The notes under the pieces: model-generated
The model's input: the letters and a program-made list of their open reading frames with translations, nothing else
What the model was told of the DNA's origin: nothing
Databases searched by the model: none
Part shown: positions 57,498-64,000 of the stretch, one piece after another
How the letters are laid out: every line of letters starts with the position of its first letter
How positions within the stretch are numbered: the stretch's first letter is position 1
Program-made: the position numbers and the translations under genes
Assembly (NCBI RefSeq): GCF_024347135.1
Contig: NZ_AP024907.1
Span: 3,277,001-3,341,000, forward strand
DNA length: 64,000 nucleotides
Direction of reading: 5' to 3'
From: Vibrio spartinae
GTDB taxonomy: Bacteria > Pseudomonadota > Gammaproteobacteria > Enterobacterales > Vibrionaceae

Positions 57498-59492
57498 TTA
57501 CCCCAAAGACAGTGCCACTTCCACGACATTATCTACGGTAAAGCCGAACAGTTTGAACAGTTCGCCAGCCGGTGCCGACTCACCAAAGCTATTCATACCG
57601 ACAATGCGACCATTGAGGCCGACATACTTGTACCAGTAATCCGCAATCCCCGCTTCAATCGCAACTCGTGCAGTCACTGAAGCTGGCAGTACCGCTTCAC
57701 GGTAAGCTGCATCCTGACGGTCAAATGCATCGGTTGAAGGCATGGAAACCACACGAACCTGCTTGCCTTTCGCTGTTAATTCCGCTGCCGCCTGAACGGC
57801 TAAATCAACCTCAGAGCCGGTGGCAATCAGGATTAAATCCGGGGTGCCCTGACAATCTTTCAGGATGTAGCCGCCTTTGGCGATGTTTGCCACCTGAGCC
57901 GCATCACGCGCTTGTTGCGCCAGATTCTGACGAGAGAAAATCAGCGCAGTCGGGGCATCTTTGCGTTCAATCGCCAACTTCCAAGCCATCGCGGATTCAA
58001 CCTGGTCACAAGGACGCCATGTGCTCATGTTCGGTGTCAGACGCAGTGAAGCAATTTGTTCAACCGGCTGGTGGGTCGGCCCGTCTTCACCCAAACCAAT
58101 GGAATCATGGGTGTAGACCTGAATGTTCTGCACTTTCATCAGCGCTGCCATGCGCATTGCATTGCGCGCGTATTCCATAAACATTAGGAAGGTCGCACCG
58201 TAAGGAATGAAACCGCCATGCAGCGCAATCCCGTTGATGATGGCCGTCATGCCGAATTCACGCACACCGTAATGAATATAGTTGCCGGATGCATCATCGG
58301 TCGTCAGTGATTTCGAGCCAGACCACATGGTCAGGTTAGATGGCGCAAGGTCAGCCGAGCCACCCATGAATTCAGGGAGTAACTTGCCGAAGGCTTCCAA
58401 AGCGTTTTGCGACGCTTTACGAGAAGCAATCGAAACCGGATTGGCTTGCAAGTCAGCAATAATTTGGCTGGTTTGCGTTTCCCACTCCGCAGGCAGTTCA
58501 CCATTGACCCGACGCTTGAATTCAGCCGCCAGCTCAGGGTAAGCCGCCTGATACGTTGCGAACTGCTCATCCCATGCCGCTTCTTTCGCTGCGCCGGATT
58601 CTTTCGCATCCCACTGCGCATAAATGTCAGCCGGAATCTCAAACGGGCCATATTCCCACCCCAGTTGCTCACGCGTCGCTTTGATTTCATCCGCACCCAG
58701 TGGTGCACCGTGGCAATCATGAGAGCCGGATTTGTTCGGTGAGCCAAAACCAATCACGGTTTTGGTACAAATGAGTGTCGGACGTGAGGTTTCCGCTTTG
58801 GCTGCGGTAATCGCCGCTTCAATTGCCGCCGCATCATGTCCGTCGACAGCCGGAATCACATGCCAGCCGTACGCTTCAAAGCGTTTCACGGTGTCATCCG
58901 TGAACCAACCGTCCACATCACCGTCAATCGAAATGCCGTTGTCATCCCAAAACGCAATCAGTTTGCCCAGCCCCAAAGTACCGGCCAAAGAGCACGCTTC
59001 ATGAGAAATTCCTTCCATCAGACAGCCATCACCAAGGAAGGCATAAGTATGATGGTCAACAATATTGTGCTGCTCACGGTTAAACTGCGCGGCAAGCGCT
59101 TTTTCCGCAATGGCCATACCGACCGCGTTGGTGATGCCTTGTCCGAGCGGCCCGGTTGTGGTTTCAATCCCCGGTGCATAGCCGTACTCCGGGTGACCCG
59201 GTGTTTTTGAATGTAGCTGACGGAAGTTCTTCAGGTCATCAATCGACAGGTCATACCCCGTCAAATGCAACAGCGAATAAATGAGCATCGAGCCGTGGCC
59301 GTTAGAGAGCACGAAACGGTCGCGGTCAGCCCAATTCGGATTTTGTGGGTTGTGGTTCAAGTGAGAGCGCCACAGCACTTCAGCGATATCCGCCATCCCC
59401 ATCGGGGCGCCGGGGTGACCTGAATTGGCTTGTTGAACACCATCCATACTTAAAGCGCGGATTGCATTCGCGAGACGTTTTTGGGAAGACAT
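57498..59492 (-). CDS. tktA: Transketolase
   Basis: 664 residues. Thiamine-diphosphate enzyme of the pentose phosphate pathway moving two-carbon units. N-terminal [23 protein letters not shown] motif [13 protein letters not shown]...NG (split over the line), HDCHGAPLG, and pyrimidine domain with [20 protein letters not shown] and [25 protein letters not shown] precedes the ATG. First gene of the leftward sugar-phosphate block. Confidence 0.97.
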   Translation of the reverse strand: MSSQKRLANAIRALSMDGVQQANSGHPGAPMGMADIAEVLWRSHLNHNPQNPNWADRDRFVLSNGHGSMLIYSLLHLTGYDLSIDDLKNFRQLHSKTPGHPEYGYAPGIETTTGPLGQGITNAVGMAIAEKALAAQFNREQHNIVDHHTYAFLGDGCLMEGISHEACSLAGTLGLGKLIAFWDDNGISIDGDVDGWFTDDTVKRFEAYGWHVIPAVDGHDAAAIEAAITAAKAETSRPTLICTKTVIGFGSPNKSGSHDCHGAPLGADEIKATREQLGWEYGPFEIPADIYAQWDAKESGAAKEAAWDEQFATYQAAYPELAAEFKRRVNGELPAEWETQTSQIIADLQANPVSIASRKASQNALEAFGKLLPEFMGGSADLAPSNLTMWSGSKSLTTDDASGNYIHYGVREFGMTAIINGIALHGGFIPYGATFLMFMEYARNAMRMAALMKVQNIQVYTHDSIGLGEDGPTHQPVEQIASLRLTPNMSTWRPCDQVESAMAWKLAIERKDAPTALIFSRQNLAQQARDAAQVANIAKGGYILKDCQGTPDLILIATGSEVDLAVQAAAELTAKGKQVRVVSMPSTDAFDRQDAAYREAVLPASVTARVAIEAGIADYWYKYVGLNGRIVGMNSFGESAPAGELFKLFGFTVDNVVEVALSLG

Positions 59493-59732
59493 GTCAGCTC
59501 CTGAAAGTCATAAAGCAAAAAATGAATGTAGATTACGACGAAATAACACCGTATTTGCAAAATACCATATTAAAAAAAGCACCATATTGTCGCAAAGCCC
59601 TTTACTTGGCGCAATCGATTTACTGTGCCAATAAGTGCGCGATCTGTCGCAGATTTATCGGTTATTTCCCCAAAAGTAAAACATTGTCATTCCAAATAAG
59701 CATCGTGATGTTTATCAATCATCAAAAAAAGC

Positions 59733-59784
59733 TTGTAATTCCATTAATGCTGCATAGAATGGACGTCTAGATGTAAAAACATCT
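59733..59784 (+). promoter_or_regulatory. metK promoter with three tandem MetJ boxes
   Basis: -35 TTGTAA (59733-59738), 16-bp spacer, -10 TAGAAT (59755-59760). Immediately after come three contiguous 8-mers GGACGTCT, AGATGTAA and AAACATCT (59761-59784), matching the MetJ box AGACGTCT at 7, 5 and 6 of 8 positions. The boxes cover the expected transcription start, so MetJ with S-adenosylmethionine should repress metK. The rest of the tktA-metK gap (59493-59862) has no gene. Confidence 0.8.
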
Positions 59785-59862
59785 CTTGCGTTTAGCGCTT
59801 GTTTTCAAATAATTTCGAGTAAGTGTTCAGTATGACTTGCTCATCATCTGAGTGGAGTTCTC

Positions 59863-61017
59863 ATGACAAAGCATCTGTTTACTTCTGAATCCGTATCAGA
59901 AGGACATCCTGATAAAATTGCCGATCAAATTTCCGATGCCGTACTTGATGCGATTTTAGAACAAGACCCCAAAGCGCGTGTTGCCTGTGAAACCTATGTC
60001 AAAACAGGCATGGTCATGGTTGGTGGCGAAATCACGACATCAGCTTGGGTTGATATTGAAGAATTAACCCGGACCACTGTGCGTGAAATTGGCTATACCC
60101 ATTCAGACATGGGATTCGATGCAGACTCTTGCGCGGTTTTAAATACCATCGGCAAACAGTCTCCAGATATTAATCAGGGTGTCGATCGCGCTGACCCGAA
60201 AGAACAAGGCGCCGGTGACCAAGGCATCATGTTCGGTTATGCAACCAACGAAACCGATGTTCTGATGCCAGCGCCAATCACTTACGCGCACCGCTTGGTT
60301 CAACGTCAGTCTGAAGTGCGTAAAAACGGCACACTGCCATGGCTGCGTCCGGACGCAAAATCACAGGTAACTTTCCAATATAACGACGGCAAAATTGTCG
60401 GTATCGATGCCGTGGTCTTATCCACGCAACACAGTGATTCCATTTCAACCGAATCATTGAGAGAAGCGGTGATGGAAGAAATCATCAAACCAACGCTGCC
60501 GACTGAATGGTTAAACAAAGAGACCAAATACTTTATCAACCCAACCGGTCGTTTCGTTATCGGTGGCCCGATGGGTGACTGTGGTCTGACTGGCCGTAAA
60601 ATCATTGTTGATACATACGGTGGCGCAGCCCGTCATGGCGGTGGTGCCTTCTCCGGAAAAGATCCATCCAAAGTTGACCGTTCAGCCGCCTACGCAGCGC
60701 GTTATGTTGCCAAAAACCTCGTTGCAGCCGGTCTGGCTGATCGTTGTGAGATTCAACTATCTTACGCGATTGGTGTTGCGGATCCGACATCAATCATGAT
60801 TGAAACATTCGGCACAGAAAAAGTAGCACACAGCATCATCATCGAAGCCGTTCGTCAGTACTTCGATCTCCGTCCATACGGGCTTCAGGAAATGTTGAAT
60901 CTACTCCAGCCGATTTATAAAAAGACCGCAGCTTATGGTCACTTCGGTCGGGATGAATTCCCATGGGAAGCAACCGATAAAGCAGCATTACTGCGGGACT
61001 TCGCTGGGCTAAAGTAA
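59863..61017 (+). CDS. metK: S-adenosylmethionine synthetase
   Basis: 384 residues, as in E. coli. ATP and methionine to S-adenosylmethionine. Motifs: [20 protein letters not shown], the GAGDQG loop ([12 protein letters not shown]), and [19 protein letters not shown]. Own MetJ-type promoter. A hairpin (61056-61075) follows. Confidence 0.98.
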   Translation: MTKHLFTSESVSEGHPDKIADQISDAVLDAILEQDPKARVACETYVKTGMVMVGGEITTSAWVDIEELTRTTVREIGYTHSDMGFDADSCAVLNTIGKQSPDINQGVDRADPKEQGAGDQGIMFGYATNETDVLMPAPITYAHRLVQRQSEVRKNGTLPWLRPDAKSQVTFQYNDGKIVGIDAVVLSTQHSDSISTESLREAVMEEIIKPTLPTEWLNKETKYFINPTGRFVIGGPMGDCGLTGRKIIVDTYGGAARHGGGAFSGKDPSKVDRSAAYAARYVAKNLVAAGLADRCEIQLSYAIGVADPTSIMIETFGTEKVAHSIIIEAVRQYFDLRPYGLQEMLNLLQPIYKKTAAYGHFGRDEFPWEATDKAALLRDFAGLK

Positions 61018-61055
61018 GCCGCTCTTGTCCATAAACCGTATTATCTTGAATTGAT

Positions 61056-61080
61056 AGCCCTCCACCCGGAGGGCTTGCTT
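61056..61080 (+). terminator. Terminator of metK
   Basis: AGCCCTCC, 4-nt loop, GGAGGGCT followed by TGCTT. The T run is interrupted. Confidence 0.65.
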
Positions 61081-61131
61081 CTATATACGGAAACCGAGAT
61101 GATAAGTGACTTGCATTGCTTTATGCCTCGC

Positions 61132-61211
61132 AATTGTTTTAGCCAATAATTGTTTTAGCCAATAATTGTTTTAGACAAGAATTACTTTAGCCAAAAACTG
61201 CTTTTATCCCA
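61132..61211. repeat. Five tandem copies of a 16-bp unit upstream of sprT
   Basis: AATTGTTTTAGCCAAT twice exactly (61132-61163), then AATTGTTTTAGACAAG, AATTACTTTAGCCAAA and a more divergent AACTGCTTTTATCCCA. Decay increases towards sprT. Confidence 0.9.
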
Positions 61212-61244
61212 AAAGAAGAGCCCCAAAAGATAAGGGAGAAAAAC

Positions 61245-61757
61245 GTGTCAGCTTCACCGATACCTGCTGAACTCCATACCCAAGTCACTGCTCGGATCCA
61301 GTCTTGTATTGAGCAAGCATCGCACGACTTTCAACACCCTTTCCCGCAACCAAGCCTTAGCTATCAACTGCGTGGTAAAGCGGCCGGAAAAGCTTATTGT
61401 CATCGCTGGGAAATTCGTCTGAATCCGGTACTGCTTGTTGAAAATCAAAGCGAGTTTTTACAACAAGTGATTCCTCACGAAATAGCGCACCTGCTGGTCC
61501 ACCACCTGTATGGGCGAGTAAGACCACACGGTTCAGAATGGCAATCGGTGATGACGCAGGTCTTCGGTTTGCCACCCCATACAACCCATCAGTTTGATAC
61601 ACGTTCCGTGGCCGGAGAAACCTTCCCATACCATTGTCAGTGTCAGCAATTTTCGTTGTCGATCCGTCGTCATCGGAAAGTACAACGTCAGCAAATTATC
61701 TATCGTTGTACACAATGCCACCAGCCACTGAGATACAATGGGAGCGGATATGAATGA
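61245..61757 (+). CDS. sprT: SprT-like zinc metalloprotease-family protein
   Basis: 170 residues starting with GTG (GGGAG upstream). The zinc motif HExxH is in QQVIPHEIAHLLVHHLYG. A C-terminal zinc ribbon has C-x-C (YHCQCQQF) and C-x2-C (YRCTQCHQPL). Related to the SprT/Spartan core; a role in DNA-protein crosslink processing is known for eukaryotic Spartan, less clear for bacterial SprT. Confidence 0.93.
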   Translation: MSASPIPAELHTQVTARIQSCIEQASHDFQHPFPQPSLSYQLRGKAAGKAYCHRWEIRLNPVLLVENQSEFLQQVIPHEIAHLLVHHLYGRVRPHGSEWQSVMTQVFGLPPHTTHQFDTRSVAGETFPYHCQCQQFSLSIRRHRKVQRQQIIYRCTQCHQPLRYNGSGYE

Positions 61758-61854
61758 CAAACGAGGTTTTTCCTTTTTGTTTTCAATTATCCCTCTTGTA
61801 ATTTCAGTTTGCAGCGCCCATCTTATACCCAATAAAAGCGACAAGCCTGTTTAG
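61750..61854 (+). CDS. 34-residue signal-peptide-like frame where endA is expected
   Basis: It overlaps the end of spr[21 protein letters not shown] then [14 protein letters not shown]. The hydrophobic stretch and CSA resemble a secretion signal. In Vibrio the periplasmic endonuclease gene endA usually occupies this position, so it may be its remnant. It could also be chance. Confidence 0.3.
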   Translation: MNDKRGFSFLFSIIPLVISVCSAHLIPNKSDKPV

Positions 61855-61910
61855 GACAAATCGGTTGCAGAAAAGTCGTCGGTTCAGGAAAAGTCGATTT
61901 AGGAAAATTT

Positions 61911-62642
61911 ATGAGAACGCCTCGTATTTATCATCCGGAGAAAATCTCCCCCACAGGTCTGGTGACATTAAGCGAAGATGCGGCCGGTCATGTCGGTCGT
62001 GTGCTGAGAATGCAAACAGGTCAGGAAATCTTATTATTTGATGGCCATGGCTCAGAATATCCGGCCGTGTTGGCCGAAATCAGTAAAAAAGCAGTCACGG
62101 CACAAGTCGGAGATGCTGTTGTGCGGGATAATGAATCCCCGCTGCATCTTCATCTTGGTCAAGTCATTTCTCGCGGAGACAAAATGGAATTTACCATTCA
62201 AAAATCCGTGGAGCTTGGCGTCAATACCATCACCCCTCTGCTGTCAGAACGATGTGGTGTCAAACTGGATCAAAAACGCTTTGAGAAAAAATTGCAACAA
62301 TGGCAAAAGATTGTGATTGCTGCCTGTGAACAATGCGGACGCAATACCATTCCTGAGATCAGACCGATCATGCCACTGGCAGATTGGTGCAGTGAAGCAA
62401 CAGACTCGCTCAAACTGAACCTTCACCCTCGCGCATCGTATTCAATCAACACCCTGCCGGCACCGGACAAAGGTATTCGTCTGTTAATCGGTCCGGAAGG
62501 CGGATTGTCCGCTGAAGAAATTCAGATGACGAAAGATTATCAATTTGAAGAAATATTACTCGGTCCCCGCGTACTCAGAACAGAAACGGCAGCCTTAACG
62601 GCGATCACCGCACTACAGGTGCGTTTTGGTGACCTTGGCTAA
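61911..62642 (+). CDS. rsmE: 16S rRNA m3U1498 methyltransferase
   Basis: 243 residues. N-terminal PUA-like part ([25 protein letters not shown]) and SPOUT methyltransferase core with [16 protein letters not shown] and [20 protein letters not shown]. Methylates U1498 in the decoding region of 16S rRNA. gshB follows with a 30-bp gap. Confidence 0.95.
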   Translation: MRTPRIYHPEKISPTGLVTLSEDAAGHVGRVLRMQTGQEILLFDGHGSEYPAVLAEISKKAVTAQVGDAVVRDNESPLHLHLGQVISRGDKMEFTIQKSVELGVNTITPLLSERCGVKLDQKRFEKKLQQWQKIVIAACEQCGRNTIPEIRPIMPLADWCSEATDSLKLNLHPRASYSINTLPAPDKGIRLLIGPEGGLSAEEIQMTKDYQFEEILLGPRVLRTETAALTAITALQVRFGDLG

Positions 62643-62672
62643 GTGCCAATTCAAGACTTGGAGAATAAAGAA

Positions 62673-63620
62673 ATGATTAAACTAGGCGTTGTGATGGATC
62701 CGATTGAAGGGATCAATATCAAAAAAGATACCACCTTTGCGATGATGCTTGAAGCACAACGTCGGGGCTATGAAGTTCACTATATCAAAATGGATGGACT
62801 TCATTTGGATCAAGGTGTCGCTTATGCAGACACCCAAATTGTGCGTCTGCAGGAAGATCCGAACCACTGGTTTGATATTCAGTCGAGTCAGAGCATTGCC
62901 CTGTCTGAGCTGGACGCCGTGCTGATGCGTAAAGATCCGCCATTTGATACTGAATATATCTACGCCACCTATATTCTGGAAAGAGCAGAAGAACAAGGTA
63001 CCCTGATTGTCAATAAACCGCAGAGTCTGCGTGATTGCAATGAGAAACTGTTTACGGCTTGGTTCCCGGAATTAACACCAACCACCATCGTGACCCGCAA
63101 AGCGGAGAAAATCCGCGCATTTCAACAGCAACACGGCGACATTATTCTCAAGCCGTTAGACGGGATGGGTGGCGCTTCGATCTTCCGAGTGAAATCAGGT
63201 GATCCAAACCTTTCCGTCATTATTGAAACGCTCACCAACCAAGGCCAAAATTACTGCATGGCACAAACCTTCGTACCGGATATCAGTAATGGTGATAAAC
63301 GCATCCTTGTGGTGGACGGAGAGCCGATGCCATATTGTCTGGCCAGAATTCCTCCCAAGGGTGAAACGCGAGGCAATCTGGCAGCCGGAGGGACAGGAGA
63401 AGCCCGGCCACTGACAGAAACGGATCGTCAGATCGCTGAGAAAATCGCCCCGGCACTGAAGGAAAAAGGTCTGATTTTTGTCGGCCTCGATGTGATCGGT
63501 GATAAACTCACCGAAATCAATGTCACCAGCCCAACCTGTGTTCGGGAAATTGAAGCGAAATACAATATTTCAATTACAGGGAAGCTCATGGACGCTATCG
63601 AACGTCGCGTGAAAGCATAA
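62673..63620 (+). CDS. gshB: Glutathione synthetase
   Basis: 315 residues from MIKLGVVMDPIEGINIKKDT, preceded by GGAG; the in-frame GTG at 62643 directly after the rsmE stop is less likely. Joins gamma-glutamylcysteine and glycine using ATP. ATP-grasp features: DIILKPLDGMGGASIF, GDKRILVVDGEPMPYCLARI and GGTGEARPL, ending NVTSPTCVREIE. Confidence 0.97.
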   Translation: MIKLGVVMDPIEGINIKKDTTFAMMLEAQRRGYEVHYIKMDGLHLDQGVAYADTQIVRLQEDPNHWFDIQSSQSIALSELDAVLMRKDPPFDTEYIYATYILERAEEQGTLIVNKPQSLRDCNEKLFTAWFPELTPTTIVTRKAEKIRAFQQQHGDIILKPLDGMGGASIFRVKSGDPNLSVIIETLTNQGQNYCMAQTFVPDISNGDKRILVVDGEPMPYCLARIPPKGETRGNLAAGGTGEARPLTETDRQIAEKIAPALKEKGLIFVGLDVIGDKLTEINVTSPTCVREIEAKYNISITGKLMDAIERRVKA

Positions 63621-63661
63621 ATGGTGTCAGAATTTCTCTCTGAATAATGAGGGCTCATCCG

Positions 63662-64000
63662 ATGAATTTAACCAATCATTTTCTTGTGGCAATGCCGGGA
63701 ATGCAGGACCCTTACTTCAAAAATAGCGTGATTTACATTTGTGAACACAATGAAGAAGGAGCCATGGGGCTGATGATTAATGCCCCTATCGATATCACAG
63801 TAGGAACTATGCTGAAGCAGGTCGAGGTTGACCCGATTTATCCGCAGGAAAAAACCGATAGTCTGAATAACCCGGTCTTTAATGGCGGGCCGATTTCTTC
63901 TGATCGGGGCTTTATTTTGCACCGCCCCAAAGATCACTATGAATCCAGCCTGCAAATGACGGATGAGCTGAGTGTCACCACCTCAAAAGATATTCTGACG
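63662..64000 (+). CDS. yqgE: YqgE/AlgH-family protein, 5' part
   Basis: 113 residues visible; the frame runs past the window end. [20 protein letters not shown] and the family motif [14 protein letters not shown] and [15 protein letters not shown] identify the UPF0301/YqgE/AlgH family. Function not established. GAGGG upstream of the ATG; 41 bp after gshB. Confidence 0.95.
   Translation, partial: MNLTNHFLVAMPGMQDPYFKNSVIYICEHNEEGAMGLMINAPIDITVGTMLKQVEVDPIYPQEKTDSLNNPVFNGGPISSDRGFILHRPKDHYESSLQMTDELSVTTSKDILT

Overview
The window is chromosomal DNA of a gammaproteobacterium, most likely a Vibrio or close relative. The right third carries a gene order I know from Vibrio chromosome 1: glmS, a DeoR-type regulator, pykF, a YggE-like protein, mscS, the fbaA-pgk-epd-tktA sugar-phosphate block, then metK, sprT, rsmE, gshB and yqgE. 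The endA gene usually found between sprT and rsmE is missing. This assignment rests on synteny and protein resemblance only; no search was run.

Left part (1-18.4 kb) is accessory DNA. At 1.5-6.1 kb is an R-body (Reb) locus on the minus strand: a transcription factor combining a degenerate sigma54-activator-type AAA+ domain with an AraC-type DNA-binding domain, followed by ten small genes, most of them RebB-family structural proteins plus one coiled-coil protein. Next come a beta-glucoside-type PTS permease (EIIBC) behind a BglG-type antiterminator/terminator leader, a PAS-containing chemoreceptor, a divergent LysR regulator / 14-TM MFS exporter pair, and a truncated Hcp (type VI secretion) fragment. 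From 13.5 to 18.1 kb lies a cluster of unusual minus-strand genes: a PI-PLC-like protein split by a repeat-rich (propeller-like) insertion, a small protein sharing that repeat, a putative HNH-like protein and small unknowns.

Middle part (18,426-46,953) is a 28.5-kb Tn7-like transposon inserted at the classical attTn7 position, its right end 25 bp past the glmS stop codon. Both ends have TGTCG termini and multiple 19-bp TnsB-site-like repeats. The transposition genes tnsA-tnsB-tnsC-tnsD are intact; tnsE is cut after about 180 residues by an IS3-family element. The cargo is a copper(/silver) resistance island: a DUF411 protein, cytochrome c, a His/Met-rich cupredoxin, the CusCBA RND efflux pump (CusB carries two C-terminal CusF-like domains), CusRS two-component system, a P-II-like protein, small His/Met-rich proteins, a CopA P1B-ATPase with three metal-binding domains and a MerR-family regulator with its own dyad operator promoter. 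Two 14-bp CusR-box-like palindromes sit in front of cargo operons.

The cargo is scarred by later insertions: two same-length, probably identical 1,222-bp IS3-family copies in opposite orientation (one in the last codons of cusB, one joining a truncated group II intron to truncated tnsE) and an IS256-family element that splits a small Met/Cys-rich gene between cusS and cusC.

Right part (46.98-64 kb) is conserved core genome with readable regulatory sites: Rho-independent terminators after most units and a promoter with three tandem MetJ boxes in front of metK.
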